A DNA stretch of 57,821 nucleotides from Streptomyces sp. CBMA291 (GCF_014596525.1 NZ_MSJP01000108.1:1-57821); one strand, 5' to 3'; positions 27,936 to 37,149 are shown, numbered from the stretch's first letter. The notes: generated by a model not told the origin, from the letters alone. Made by a program: numbers and translations.

Positions 27936-28421
27936 TCACTCCCGACCGAGGATCGCGGCGGCCGCGTCGACACCCTCGCGGGTGCCGATGACGATGAGCG
28001 TGTCACCGCCGGCCAGCCTGAAGTCCGGCGTCGGGGACGGTATCGCCCCGGAGCGGCGCAGTACGGCCACGATGGAGGCGCCCGCCTCGGTGCGCATCCG
28101 GGTGTCGCCGAGCACCCGCCCGTTCCAGTAGGAGTGCGCGGACAGTTCGATCCGCTCGGCGACGAGGCCCATGTCGATGGTGTGCAGGACGTTCGGATTG
28201 TGGTGCGCGGGCGTCAGCGCGTCGATCAGCGAGGACGTCTCGGTCTCGGTGAGGTGCAGCGACTGGGCGCAGGCGTCGGGGTCGTCGCCCCGGTACACGT
28301 TCACGGTCCGGGTCCCGTCGCGGTGTGCGATGACCGACAGGTGCCGGTGTTCCCGGGTCGTGAAGTCGTACTGGACTCCGATGCCGGGCAGGGGTGTCGT
28401 TCTCATCCGCGGAGCAGGCAC
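27936..28421 (-). CDS. TrkA-C-type regulatory subunit of K+/H+ antiporter (KhtT-like)
   Basis: A 161-residue cytoplasmic regulatory protein. The C-terminal RCK_C/TrkA-C domain (about 85-158) contains NGRVLGDTRMRTEAGASIVAVLR and GDTLIVIGTREGVDAA. The N-terminal half is a unique beta domain. It is followed directly by the antiporter gene, matching the KhtTU arrangement in which the subunit controls K+ efflux. The start could be GTG 28421 (AAGGAAGG nine bases before it) or ATG 28406. Confidence 0.86.
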   Translation of the reverse strand: MPAPRMRTTPLPGIGVQYDFTTREHRHLSVIAHRDGTRTVNVYRGDDPDACAQSLHLTETETSSLIDALTPAHHNPNVLHTIDMGLVAERIELSAHSYWNGRVLGDTRMRTEAGASIVAVLRRSGAIPSPTPDFRLAGGDTLIVIGTREGVDAAAAILGRE

Positions 28422-28634
28422 AGGCCCGTCCCTTCCTTGGGGTCGTGGGTGAGGGTGGATGGTCGTGGTGCGCGGGACATCGTGCCATCCGCAGGAAGCG
28501 CCGGAACATGGGTGTCGGCACGGATGGACAAGACACCGCGAAGCCGGTCAGGATGGGGCGGGGAGAGAAATCCCGCCGCAGGTCGGGAACCCGTCCGAGG
28601 GCTTGGCGTACGACTCGACGGGAGAGCCGGAGCA

Positions 28635-29585
28635 GTGTCGCTGTACTGGCGTATCTTCCTTCTCAACGCCTGCGTCCTGGTGACGGCCGCCCTGCTCCTC
28701 TTCGGCCCGGTGACGGTCTCCACCCCCGTCCTGCTCGGCGAGGCGATCGTCCTGATGGGCGGGCTGCTCGCGACGCTCCTCGCCACCGGCTTCCTCCTGC
28801 GGGTCACCCTGGCGCCGCTCCGGCGCCTCACCCGGGCGATGCGGACGGCGGACCTGCTGCGGCCCGGTCGGCGCCCGGAGGTGCCGGGGCGCGGCGAGAT
28901 CGCCGATCTGACCCGGACGTTCAACACGATGCTGGACCGGCTCGAAGCCGAGCGGGCCACGAGCACCGCGAGAGCGCTCTCCGCGCAGGAGGAGGAGCGC
29001 CGGCGGATCGCGCGGGAGCTGCACGACGAGGTCGGGCAGACCCTCACCGCCGTCCTGCTCCAGCTGAAGCACGCGGCGGATCACGCCCCCGAGGGGCTGC
29101 GGTCGGAGCTGCACCAGGCACAGGAGACGACCCGTGCCGGTCTGGAGGAGATCCGCCGTATCGCGCGTCGGCTGCGCCCCGGGGTCCTGGAGGAGCTGGG
29201 GCTGCACAGCGCGCTGCGGTCACTGGCCTCGGAGTTCTCGACGCGGTCCCTGACCGTGCGGCCGTACGTCGAGCCGGGACTGCCCCGGCTCGACGAGGCG
29301 ACGGAGCTGGTGCTCTACCGGGTGGCGCAGGAGGGTGTGACGAACACCGCACGGCACGCGGGCGCGAGCCATGTCGACGTGCGTCTGAGCGGCCTCCCGG
29401 ACGGCGGGGTGGGGCTGCTGGTCAAGGACGACGGGCGTGGGATCGGCGGGGCGCCCGACGGCGCGGGGATCCTGGGCATGCGGGAGCGGGCCCTGCTGAT
29501 CGGCGCGGAGCTGACCGTCCGCGAAGGCGACGACGGCGGAACGGAAATCCGCCTCCACACGCGAGGTACGAGGGCGACGTCATGA
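28635..29585 (+). CDS. NarL-type sensor histidine kinase
   Basis: A 316-residue membrane kinase. Two closely spaced N-terminal helices (about 6-24 and 34-55) leave almost no extracellular loop, so it is an intramembrane sensor. A HAMP-like segment is followed by HisKA_3 (RRRIARELHDEVGQTLTAVLLQL, phospho-His in the ELHDE motif near residue 122) and an HATPase_c domain (GVTNTARHAGASHVDV; DDGRGIGG; GILGMRERA). GTG 28635 follows GGAG. Its stop overlaps the response regulator start (ATGA at 29582-29585), so the two are a coupled pair. Confidence 0.88.
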   Translation: MSLYWRIFLLNACVLVTAALLLFGPVTVSTPVLLGEAIVLMGGLLATLLATGFLLRVTLAPLRRLTRAMRTADLLRPGRRPEVPGRGEIADLTRTFNTMLDRLEAERATSTARALSAQEEERRRIARELHDEVGQTLTAVLLQLKHAADHAPEGLRSELHQAQETTRAGLEEIRRIARRLRPGVLEELGLHSALRSLASEFSTRSLTVRPYVEPGLPRLDEATELVLYRVAQEGVTNTARHAGASHVDVRLSGLPDGGVGLLVKDDGRGIGGAPDGAGILGMRERALLIGAELTVREGDDGGTEIRLHTRGTRATS

Positions 29586-30244
29586 CGGAACCGAACTCCC
29601 CCACCCGCATCCTGCTCGCGGACGACCACGCGCTGGTCCGCGGCGGGGTGCGGCTGATCCTCGACGCGGAACCGGACCTGATGGTCGTGGCGGAGGCCGC
29701 GGACGGCGCGGAGGCGGTGGCCCTGGCCCGTTCCGAGCCGGTCGACCTGGCCGTCCTCGACATCTCGATGCCCCTCAGGACCGGGCTCCAGGCCGCCAGG
29801 GAACTCAGCAGGCTCCAGCCGGAGCTGAGGATCCTGATGCTCACCATGTACGACAACGAGCAGTACTTCTTCGAGGCGCTGAAGGCGGGTGCGAGCGGCT
29901 ACGTCCCGAAGTCGGTGGCCGATCGCGACCTGGTGGAGGCGTGCCGGGCGGCGGTGCGCGACGAGCCGTTCATCTACCCGGGCGCGGAGACGGCCCTGAT
30001 CCGCACCTACCTCGACCGCGCGGAGCAGGGCAGGCCCCTCCCCGCCAAGGCGGTCACGGAGCGCGAGGAGGAGATCCTGAAGCTCGTGGCGGAGGGCCAC
30101 AGCTCGAAGGAGATCGGCGATCTGCTGGTCATCAGCCCCAAGACGGTGGAACGGCACCGGGCGAACCTCCTCCAGAAACTGGGCCTGCGGGACCGTCTGG
30201 AGCTGACGCGGTACGCGATCAGGGTGGGGCTGATCGAGCCGTAG
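29582..30244 (+). CDS. LuxR/NarL-family response regulator
   Basis: A 220-residue regulator. The receiver domain (7-120) has the acidic pair ADDHALVR, the phospho-acceptor in VLDISMPLRTG (about D59) and the K in PKSVADRDL. The C-terminal HTH_LuxR domain (about 155-215) reads TEREEEILKLVAEGHSSKEIGDLLVISPKTVERHRANLLQKLGLRDR. It overlaps the kinase gene by four bases. The regulated genes are not evident here. Confidence 0.93.
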   Translation: MTEPNSPTRILLADDHALVRGGVRLILDAEPDLMVVAEAADGAEAVALARSEPVDLAVLDISMPLRTGLQAARELSRLQPELRILMLTMYDNEQYFFEALKAGASGYVPKSVADRDLVEACRAAVRDEPFIYPGAETALIRTYLDRAEQGRPLPAKAVTEREEEILKLVAEGHSSKEIGDLLVISPKTVERHRANLLQKLGLRDRLELTRYAIRVGLIEP

Positions 30245-30353
30245 GGCCCTTCGGGTGGCCGTTACCCGTCTGTCGTCCGCGGAGTTCTCACGGTGGGATG
30301 GCTTCGCTACGGAATGACGGAACGACGGACCGGTTTCCTGGAGGTACGGCACA

Positions 30354-31193
30354 GTGACGGACGACGGCACCCCGCAGGAAGCGCCCGCCATGCGGCCCAC
30401 GGTGCGCGAGACGTACGGACCGGCCGATCTGGGCGCGCAGAAGATCTTCGCCGGTGGGTTCATCAACTTCGGGTACTGGCGGGCCGTCGACCTGGACCGC
30501 CCGCTGAGCGAGGCGGACCGGGTCCGCAGCCAGGAGGGCCTCTACCGGTACGTCCTGGACGCCGCCGCGCTGCCGAAGGACGCCCGGCTCCTGGATGTGG
30601 GCTGCGGGCTCGGCATGGGATGCGCGGTGGCCCTGCGGGAGTACGGTCCCGCCGCCGTGACCGGCATGGACATCCATCCCGAGCAGCTGCGGCGGGCGCG
30701 GGCCGCCCAAGCCGAGTTCCTCGCGGCGGAGGGCGGACGGCTGCGGTTCGTCCAGGGAGCGGCGGAGCGCATGCCGCTGGCGGACGGTGAGGTCGACGCC
30801 CTCGTCAGCGTGGAGGCGGCCCAGCACTTCCCCGACCTGGAGGCCTTCGGCCGGGAGGCGGCGCGGGTGCTGCGGCCGGGCGGGCGGGTGGCCGTCACCA
30901 GCTTCTTCACCGTGGACGACGCGCCCGGCAGGGCCGAGGAAGCGGCCCGGCTCCTGGAGACGTTCGCCAGCGGTCTGGACATCGCCCGGCCGGTGGGGGC
31001 GCTCACCGGCGCGTTCGTGGCGGCCGGGCTCGCGGAGGTGCGCGTCGAGTCGATCGGCCCGGACGTCTGGCCGGGGTGGGACCGCTGGCTCGCGCAGTGG
31101 TGGGAGCCCGGGACCTGGCCCCGTAACTTCCTGCGTGCTCACGAGGAGGGGGTCCTCGACTACTACGTCGTCACCGCGAACCGGCCGGAGTAG
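30354..31193 (+). CDS. Class I SAM-dependent methyltransferase
   Basis: A 279-residue methyltransferase with motif I LLDVGCGLGMGCAVAL (about 79-94), the D in VTGMDIHPEQL, and the later VEAAQHFPDLEAFGREAARVLRPGG segment. It resembles the small-molecule (sterol/phytol/ubiquinone-like) family. GTG 30354 follows GGAGGTACGGCACA. A trailing inverted repeat ends the transcript. Substrate unknown. Confidence 0.88.
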   Translation: MTDDGTPQEAPAMRPTVRETYGPADLGAQKIFAGGFINFGYWRAVDLDRPLSEADRVRSQEGLYRYVLDAAALPKDARLLDVGCGLGMGCAVALREYGPAAVTGMDIHPEQLRRARAAQAEFLAAEGGRLRFVQGAAERMPLADGEVDALVSVEAAQHFPDLEAFGREAARVLRPGGRVAVTSFFTVDDAPGRAEEAARLLETFASGLDIARPVGALTGAFVAAGLAEVRVESIGPDVWPGWDRWLAQWWEPGTWPRNFLRAHEEGVLDYYVVTANRPE

Positions 31194-31212
31194 GGCGGGG
31201 CCCTGCGAGGGC

Positions 31213-31257
31213 GGGGTCTTACGGGTGCCGGTGCGGGCACCACACCCGTAAGACCCC
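31213..31257. terminator. Bidirectional hairpin terminator
   Basis: GGGGTCTTACGGGTG and CACCCGTAAGACCCC form a perfect 15-base stem with a 15-base loop. It separates the convergent methyltransferase and MBL-hydrolase genes. Confidence 0.85.
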
Positions 31258-31277
31258 TTCGTGCCCCACGCCGTCCG

Positions 31278-32501
31278 TCACCGACGGCGCTTGCCGACCC
31301 CCAGCTCCATCAGGTCCTCGCCGACGATCAGCTTGCCGCCGTACCCCTTCTGCGCGGTGCGCCAGCGGGACACCGGGTTGTTCATCGGGACCATGTGGGT
31401 GAGGACCAGGTTGCGGGCGCCCGCCCGTTCGGCGACGTCGCGGCCCACCTGCTCGATGGTGGTGTGCGATTCGAGGAGGTGCTGCCGTACCGGTGCCTGG
31501 GTGGCCTCGGGCAGGGTCGCGACCATCTGGTCGACGTAGCGGGGGTCGATGACCTCGTGCACCAGGTAGTCGGTGTCCTTGGCCAGGTCGATCAGGTTCT
31601 CCGAGGGGCCCGTGTCGCCGGAGACGACCACGGAGCCGTCGGGGGTGTCGAAGCGGAAGGCGAACGCCGGGGCCGTCGGCCGGTGGTCGACGAGCGTGGC
31701 GGTGATCGTCACATCGCCGTCCCGCCACACCGGGATGCGGGTTCCGGCCGGGAGCCGGGGCGGGATCCCGGACGCGTCCACCGTCCAGTACGGCGAGATG
31801 TCGATGTCGTGGAGGGCGAACATGGCGTCCGGGTCGACCATGTTGGAGTCCCGGATGCGGTCCTCGAAGTCGGCGGCGAAGGCCGGGCGGAGACAGCGGG
31901 TCATCTCGGAGATGCCCGAGATCGGACCGCCGGGGTTGACCGGCTCCGGCTCCGGGCGCGTGGGCGGGAAGACCCGCGCGGGCACCGGACGGTCACCGGG
32001 ACCGAAGACGTGGATGCGGTCCTGCGGGTTTCGCAGCCGTCCGTTGACCGGCCCGGTGGCGTAGAGGGCCGGCCATTCGGCGACGTGGTCGGAGTGCATG
32101 TGCGTGAAGAAGATCCCGCGCACCTTGCCGAGGTCCGACGGGTCGCCCAGGAGACCCGAGCGGTAGAGCTGGAGGGGCGCTCCGTGCCCGAGGTCGACCA
32201 CGTACACCTTGTCCTCGTACACGACGGCCGTCGCGATGCCGTTGCGATGACCGCTGAGCACAATCGGGCCGCCGCCGGTGCCGAGGAGGACGAGCCGGGT
32301 GCGGTGCTTCGCGCCGTTGCCGTTGCCATTGCCGTTGGCGTTGGCGTTGGCATTGGCTGCGGGGGCCGCGGCGGCGCTGGCGGTGCCGCCCGCCGCGGCG
32401 AGACCGGCGCCGAGCGCCACGGCCCCGGCGCCGCCGAGGAGCCGCCGTCGGGATACGGAGGAAACGCCTGCTTCGTTCGCGTGGCTGGGGAGGTCACACA
32501 C
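31278..32501 (-). CDS. Tat-exported metallo-beta-lactamase-fold hydrolase
   Basis: A 407-residue secreted enzyme. The N terminus has a twin-arginine motif SRRRLLGGAG followed by a hydrophobic AVALGAGLAAAGG stretch and an Ala-rich cleavage region. Residues 50-64 are Asn-Ala/Asn-Gly repeats. The MBL-fold metal sites are FFTHMHSDHVAEW (H-x-H-x-D-H near 134-139), a later DTG (VVSGDTGPS) and HMVPMNNP. Folded metal-loaded protein is exported by Tat. Resembles arylsulfatase/lactonase-type MBL proteins; the substrate is unknown. Confidence 0.88.
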   Translation of the reverse strand: MCDLPSHANEAGVSSVSRRRLLGGAGAVALGAGLAAAGGTASAAAAPAANANANANGNGNGNGAKHRTRLVLLGTGGGPIVLSGHRNGIATAVVYEDKVYVVDLGHGAPLQLYRSGLLGDPSDLGKVRGIFFTHMHSDHVAEWPALYATGPVNGRLRNPQDRIHVFGPGDRPVPARVFPPTRPEPEPVNPGGPISGISEMTRCLRPAFAADFEDRIRDSNMVDPDAMFALHDIDISPYWTVDASGIPPRLPAGTRIPVWRDGDVTITATLVDHRPTAPAFAFRFDTPDGSVVVSGDTGPSENLIDLAKDTDYLVHEVIDPRYVDQMVATLPEATQAPVRQHLLESHTTIEQVGRDVAERAGARNLVLTHMVPMNNPVSRWRTAQKGYGGKLIVGEDLMELGVGKRRR

Positions 32502-32687
32502 TTTGCTGCTCCGTTCAAGCGATGCGGCCGGTGCACGTACGGGTGGACTCCCGTACGGGCGGACACCGACCGGAATTCGGATGGTTCCGGGGACAGGGGA
32601 AAGCGAGAGAAGGGGAAAGAGGGGACACGCGGGGACGCCGGCTCGGTCGCGCTCGCCCGGTGGCTCGGACGCGCGGGGCCCGGTGGC

Positions 32688-33575
32688 TCAGACGCGCTCG
32701 CCCAGGAACAGCAACGCCTGCTCGGCGAAGCGCTCCGCCTGTTCGATCTGGATCCAGTGCCCGGCGTGGGGCAGGACGTGGAGCTGGGCGTTGGGCAGGT
32801 GTTCGGCGAGGTAGTAGCCCGCCCGGACCGGCAGCATCCGGTCCTCCCTGCCGTGGAGCACCAGGGCCTCGTGCGGGATGCGGGCCAGCTCCTCCTCGGT
32901 GTACTTGACGGGTCCGTGCTCCGGGTCGAACGTGGCCAGGTGGGAGCGGCGTACGTCCGGCCGGTTGGCCTTGGTGGCCCGGTCCTCGGCTATCTCGTCG
33001 AGCCTGCCCGCGAACAGACCGGGGTCGTCGACGAAGCGCACGAGCAGGTCGGCCATCGCCTCGGGCGAGGGGTCGTCGTAGAAGGTGATGAGCCGCATGA
33101 GGTCGGCGGTCGGGGCGAGGGGCGCGCCGCCGGAACCCATGAGGATGATCTTCGAAAGGCGCTCGGGGGCGATCTGCGCGATCCGGAGGGTGATCATGCC
33201 GCCCATGGAGTTGCCGACGAAGTGCGCCGTACGGACGTCCAGGGCGTCGAGGAGGGCGATCAGGGAGCGGGCGCGGAGATCGGTGTACGCCACCATGCCG
33301 CCCGGGGGCGCGGGGTCGGGGTGCGCGGAGTCCCCGAACCCGAGGACGTCGGGGGCGAGGGCGAAGTACCCGGCCGAGGCGAACACCGGCATCAGGTGCT
33401 CCCAGTTGGAGGGGGCGCTGACACCGGGGCCCGACCCGTGGACGAAGACGACGGCCGGGTTTCCGGGGTCCCCGCAGGTGTAGACCCTGAGGCGGTGTAC
33501 TCCGGCGTCGACGTCCCGGCTCCGGACCTCCGGCAGGGGGCCGGTCGCGGGTGCGGGAGTGACGGGGCGGTTCAC
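32688..33575 (-). CDS. Alpha/beta hydrolase, MhpC-like meta-cleavage product hydrolase
   Basis: A 295-residue alpha/beta hydrolase that likely cleaves the C-C bond of a ring-fission product. HGSGPG near 46-51 is the oxyanion region, the nucleophile serine is in VGNSMGGM (about 119), an Asp in HGREDRMLPV and the His in LPHAGHWIQIEQ. The GTG start at 33575 overlaps the dioxygenase stop (GTGA), so the two are coupled. Part of the left aromatic module. Confidence 0.88.
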   Translation of the reverse strand: MNRPVTPAPATGPLPEVRSRDVDAGVHRLRVYTCGDPGNPAVVFVHGSGPGVSAPSNWEHLMPVFASAGYFALAPDVLGFGDSAHPDPAPPGGMVAYTDLRARSLIALLDALDVRTAHFVGNSMGGMITLRIAQIAPERLSKIILMGSGGAPLAPTADLMRLITFYDDPSPEAMADLLVRFVDDPGLFAGRLDEIAEDRATKANRPDVRRSHLATFDPEHGPVKYTEEELARIPHEALVLHGREDRMLPVRAGYYLAEHLPNAQLHVLPHAGHWIQIEQAERFAEQALLFLGERV

Positions 33576-34681
33576 GACTGCCGCTCCCCGTCCTCGGCCG
33601 CGACGGAATCGACGGTGCCGGACTCGGCCGGGGCGGACCCGGCGGCCTCGTCCCCGGCGGTGACGCCCTCGGCGACCTCGTCCCCGGCGGTGACGACGGC
33701 CCCGGACGTGACGGCCGCCGCCGCGACCGCCTCGTCGACGGCGGCGCGCTGGAGCGCGTCGCCCCGGTCGGCGCTCTCGATGAGCCACTTCCCGAGTTCG
33801 CGGGCGTTCTTGTGGCCCCAGAGGCTGATCGCGTCGTACCGCGCGACCTCCCACGCCTCCTCGTCCTCGATGATGAGGCCGCCCCAGCCGAACTCGACGG
33901 CGATGCCGGAGGGCGAGTGGGCGTAGAAGGAGAACATCTTGTCGTTCGGGTGCATGCCCAGGGTCATGAGCAGCGGGACCCGGGCCTGGGTGACGCGGTC
34001 GTAGGCCCAGCCGACGTCCTCGCGCGCGTTGTTCTCGATGAGGAGGTGGTGCAGCTTGAACGGCGCGGGCGCCTCGGCGAAGGCGATGGTGTGGTGGCGG
34101 CCGTTGCAGTGGGTGAAGGCGGCGTCGATGAAGACGCCCGGGGCCATCTCCTCCTTGATGTAGTCGGAGATCCGGAAGCCCAGGTGGCCGTAGAAGTCGA
34201 GCATCGCCTGTCGGCCGCCCGGCTTGCAGAGCAGGAAGATGTGCCCGGCGCCGCCCTGGTCGGTCTGGAAACCGAACTTGTTGACCTCGTTGTGGTACGG
34301 CTCGGTGGCCTTGCGCAGACCGTTGACGAGTTCGACGCGGATGCCCTCGGGGTCGTGGGTCACGAAGATCCGGGCGACCCCGCGTTCGGTCGTGAGCGCC
34401 TCGTCGCCCTCGTCGACGGTGTGGCCCTCGGCCCGCAGCAGCGCGACGACCTCGTCCAGGTCCGCGTCGGAGCCGCAGTCGAAACCGGCGAACGAGATGT
34501 CGTTCTTCGGGCCTCGCTCGACGATGGTGCGGTGGATGTAGTCGTCGAGGCGGAAGGTGCGGACGTCGTCCTCGACGCGGGCCGGCATGACGCCGAGCAG
34601 CTCGCCGAGGAAACCGCTCCAGGCATCAAGGTCCGAGGCCTCGATGCCGACGTACGAGAGCTCCTTGATGGTGGCGCTCAT
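33572..34681 (-). CDS. VOC-family extradiol ring-cleavage dioxygenase
   Basis: A 369-residue type I extradiol dioxygenase made of two vicinal oxygen chelate domains. The second domain carries the likely iron ligands: H in AGHIFLLCKPGG, H in FKLHHLLIENN and E in GIAVEFGWGG. The family opens the ring of catechols next to the hydroxyl pair. Residues 310-369 are an Ala/Glu/Val/Thr-rich tail with an 11-residue-scale repeat, not part of the fold. Located between the hydrolase and the monooxygenase, so the three act in order: hydroxylation, ring opening, C-C cleavage. Confidence 0.88.
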   Translation of the reverse strand: MSATIKELSYVGIEASDLDAWSGFLGELLGVMPARVEDDVRTFRLDDYIHRTIVERGPKNDISFAGFDCGSDADLDEVVALLRAEGHTVDEGDEALTTERGVARIFVTHDPEGIRVELVNGLRKATEPYHNEVNKFGFQTDQGGAGHIFLLCKPGGRQAMLDFYGHLGFRISDYIKEEMAPGVFIDAAFTHCNGRHHTIAFAEAPAPFKLHHLLIENNAREDVGWAYDRVTQARVPLLMTLGMHPNDKMFSFYAHSPSGIAVEFGWGGLIIEDEEAWEVARYDAISLWGHKNARELGKWLIESADRGDALQRAAVDEAVAAAAVTSGAVVTAGDEVAEGVTAGDEAAGSAPAESGTVDSVAAEDGERQS

Positions 34682-34706
34682 GGTGAATGCTCCTGGGGGG
34701 ATTGAT

Positions 34707-34794
34707 GATCGGGGTCGCCGATCGGGAGTCGCCGATCCGGATTCGCCGATCGGAAGTCGTCGATCGGAAGTCGTCGATCGGAAGTCGTCGATCG
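34707..34794. repeat. 14-bp tandem repeat between dioxygenase and monooxygenase genes
   Basis: Seven GATCG-starting units with a 14-base period (the central three are identical, CGATCGGAAGTCGT; the first ones are degenerate). They fill the 126-base gap between the two coupled catabolic genes and contain the CGATCG palindrome in every unit. Confidence 0.85.
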
Positions 34795-34807
34795 CTGGCG
34801 GAGGGGT

Positions 34808-36355
34808 TCAGGCCGGTACGGAGAGGCCGGTGGTGTCGGCGGCGGCGACGAACCGGTCGGGGCGTACGGCGATCACGCGGGCGCCGTGTTCGCGGAGCCA
34901 GTCGACGAGGGTGCCGTCGATGTCGACGATGTCGTCGGTGCCTTCGGAGGCCCGGTCGGTGGAGCGGAGGGCGACGAACCGGGCGCCGAGCGCCGTCCAG
35001 GCCTCCCGCTCCTCCTCGGTGAGCAGGGTGCGCGGGTCGACGTTGTCGCCGAGGACGACGAAGGCGTCGCCGAGGAGGTCGTCCAGCGGGCCGATGAGAC
35101 CGGTGACGGTCGCGGCGCGCGGCTGCGGGATCATCCGGCCGACGATGCCGGTGGGACGCCCGGCCGGTGCGTCGATGCCGGTGAACCAGCCCGCGGCGTA
35201 CGCGGGCGGCCACAGCAGCGGCGGCAGTTCGCCGTTCTCCTGGGCGGCGGCCATGCCCGCCTGCTCCTCGGGGGTGAGTTCCTGCTTGATGAGGCGGCCC
35301 AGTTGGACGGAGACCTGGGTGTAGAAGTCGACGTCGGGGCGCCGCTCGGCCTCGTAGGAGTCGAGGATGGACTCCGGCAGGGTGCCGCCGAGCACTCCGG
35401 CGAGCTTCCAGGCGATGTTGAACGCGTCCCGGATGCCCGACTGCATGCCCGAACCGGCCCACGGGGGCATGAGGTGGGCGGCGTCGCCGAGCAGGAAGAG
35501 GCGTTCGCCGATGCGCCAGCTCTCGGCGGAGCGGACGTGGTGGCTGTAGAAGGCGTGGCCGTGGATCTCGATGTCGTCGCGGGAGACCCCGAGCGAGTCG
35601 AGGAGCGGCCAGAGGTCCTCGTGGTCCGCGAAGTCGGCGTCCGTCTCCCCCGGCTTGAGCGGGAACTCCCAGCGGTGGTTGTCGCCGCCGAGCGCGATGT
35701 CCACGACGGGACGCTCCCGGTCGGACCAGAAGGTGAGGATGTGCCGGTCGGGCCACCAGCGCTTCACCTTGCCGTCGATGACGACCCAGCGGACGTCGAG
35801 CGTGTCGCCGACCAGGTTGACGCCCAGGCGTTCCCTGGTCGGGGTCTCGCCGCCGTGGCAGGCAAGGGCGTAGCGGGCGCGGATGGTGGAGGTCTCGCCG
35901 GTGGCGAGGTCACGGACGGTGGCGGTCACGCCGTCCGCGTCCTGGACGAGGTCGGTCACCTCGGTGCCGTACGAGACGCGGATCCCGTCGCCGAAGCGGG
36001 CGGCTCCTTCGCGGAGTGTCTGCTCCATGGCCGGCTGGTAGATCGCGTACGAGGTGGCGTGGCCGAGCGTGCCGGGCGGGAAGGGCACCCGCATGAGTTC
36101 CCGGCCCTCGTAGGTGATCCAGCGCAGGGCGGCGGTGGGGTCCATGTCGGCCTTGACCCGCTCGTCGAGACCGATCTGCTGGAAGAGGCGCATCGTCCAG
36201 TCGTTGACCGTGACGGCACGGGCCCGGTTGTAGACGTCCTGGTGACGTTCGAAGGCGAGGGCACTGATTCCGAGGCTGCCGAGCGCGTTGGCCGCGGCGA
36301 CGCCCGAGGGGCCATAGCCGATGATCACGACGTCGGTGTCGTAGTGGTGGCGCAT
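34808..36355 (-). CDS. FAD-dependent aromatic monooxygenase (MhpA-like)
   Basis: A 515-residue class A flavin monooxygenase. The dinucleotide motif is VVIIGYGPSGVAAANALG (8-25), the DG motif region is near 160-175 (ARYALACHGGETP) and the second FAD motif is LFLLGDAAHLMPPWAGSGMQSGIRDAFNIAWKL (about 290-320). It hydroxylates a phenolic ring to a catechol using NAD(P)H. ATG 36355 follows GGAAGTGAG. The TetR gene lies divergently, and an operator sits in the leader (36376-36393). Confidence 0.88.
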   Translation of the reverse strand: MRHHYDTDVVIIGYGPSGVAAANALGSLGISALAFERHQDVYNRARAVTVNDWTMRLFQQIGLDERVKADMDPTAALRWITYEGRELMRVPFPPGTLGHATSYAIYQPAMEQTLREGAARFGDGIRVSYGTEVTDLVQDADGVTATVRDLATGETSTIRARYALACHGGETPTRERLGVNLVGDTLDVRWVVIDGKVKRWWPDRHILTFWSDRERPVVDIALGGDNHRWEFPLKPGETDADFADHEDLWPLLDSLGVSRDDIEIHGHAFYSHHVRSAESWRIGERLFLLGDAAHLMPPWAGSGMQSGIRDAFNIAWKLAGVLGGTLPESILDSYEAERRPDVDFYTQVSVQLGRLIKQELTPEEQAGMAAAQENGELPPLLWPPAYAAGWFTGIDAPAGRPTGIVGRMIPQPRAATVTGLIGPLDDLLGDAFVVLGDNVDPRTLLTEEEREAWTALGARFVALRSTDRASEGTDDIVDIDGTLVDWLREHGARVIAVRPDRFVAAADTTGLSVPA

Positions 36356-36375
36356 GTGTCTCACTTCCGGAATGA

Positions 36376-36393
36376 ACATTCCAGACAGAATGT
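36376..36393. promoter_or_regulatory. TetR operator 1, monooxygenase side
   Basis: ACATTCCAGACAGAATGT has perfect six-base arms and an N6 spacer. A near-identical site lies at 36444-36461. It ends 20 bases from the monooxygenase start. Confidence 0.75.
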
Positions 36394-36443
36394 GGGGCCC
36401 ATTAGAAGAGGGCGGCCGACACCTGTCAAGGGTTCTGGAACAA

Positions 36444-36461
36444 ACACTCCAGCTAGAATGT
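36444..36461. promoter_or_regulatory. TetR operator 2, regulator side
   Basis: ACACTCCAGCTAGAATGT matches site 1 in 15 of 18 positions and shares the trailing GG; one arm position differs. It lies 4 bases before the tetR ATG, as expected for autorepression. Confidence 0.7.
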
Positions 36462-36465
36462 GGCC

Positions 36466-37149
36466 ATGCCGACGACTATCGCCGGGCGCCGCAACAAGCG
36501 CCTGCTCCAAGGGGATCGCTCGCGTGACGAGATCCTCGACGCCGCCTCGCGCATGATGTCGATCCGCGGCTACGACGGCACGAGCATCGCCGACATCGCA
36601 CGGGAATCGGGGCTTCCCAACAGCTCGATCTACTGGCACTTCAAGTCCAAGCTGGGCATTCTCGCCGCCGTCATGGAGCGCGGGGCGAACCGCTTCTTCG
36701 CGGACGTCACCACCCCCTCGGCCGAGCCGGGCGAGACCCCGGAGACGTATCTGCGCCGCACCCTCGCCGAGGCGGGCGCCAGGGTCGTCGACCATCCGGA
36801 GTTCCTCCGGCTCTTCGTCCTGCTGCTGCTCAGCGGCGAGTCCCCCGAGACCATCGAGATCGTCGCCCGGGTCAGGTCCCACGCCCGCTCCAACCTGCAC
36901 ACCCTGATCACCCACGCCTTCGAGACGATCGCCCCCGACCAGGCCGTGCGGGTGGCCGACGAGAGCGTCGATTTCGCCATCGCGAGCTTCGACGGGGCCT
37001 TCCTTGCCCTCCAGGCGAACCCCACGACGCTCCACGACCGCCTGATGGGACAGCTGGCCACCGCCCTGACGAGCGTCGGCGAGCGAGCGCTCACGGGCCA
37101 GGACCAGGCCAAGGACCAGGACCAGGATCAGGGCCGGGACCAGGCCTGA
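36466..37149 (+). CDS. TetR-family repressor
   Basis: A 227-residue TetR regulator. The N-terminal helix-turn-helix (about 20-60) reads RDEILDAASRMMSIRGYDGTSIADIARESGLPNSSIYWHFKSK. The C-terminal ligand domain is helical; the last 15 residues are a Gln/Asp/Lys repeat (QDQAKDQDQDQ). It is divergent from the catabolic monooxygenase gene and the operator pair lies between them, so it very probably represses the left aromatic module in the absence of its substrate. ATG 36466; a GTG two codons earlier is in frame. Confidence 0.9.
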   Translation: MPTTIAGRRNKRLLQGDRSRDEILDAASRMMSIRGYDGTSIADIARESGLPNSSIYWHFKSKLGILAAVMERGANRFFADVTTPSAEPGETPETYLRRTLAEAGARVVDHPEFLRLFVLLLLSGESPETIEIVARVRSHARSNLHTLITHAFETIAPDQAVRVADESVDFAIASFDGAFLALQANPTTLHDRLMGQLATALTSVGERALTGQDQAKDQDQDQGRDQA

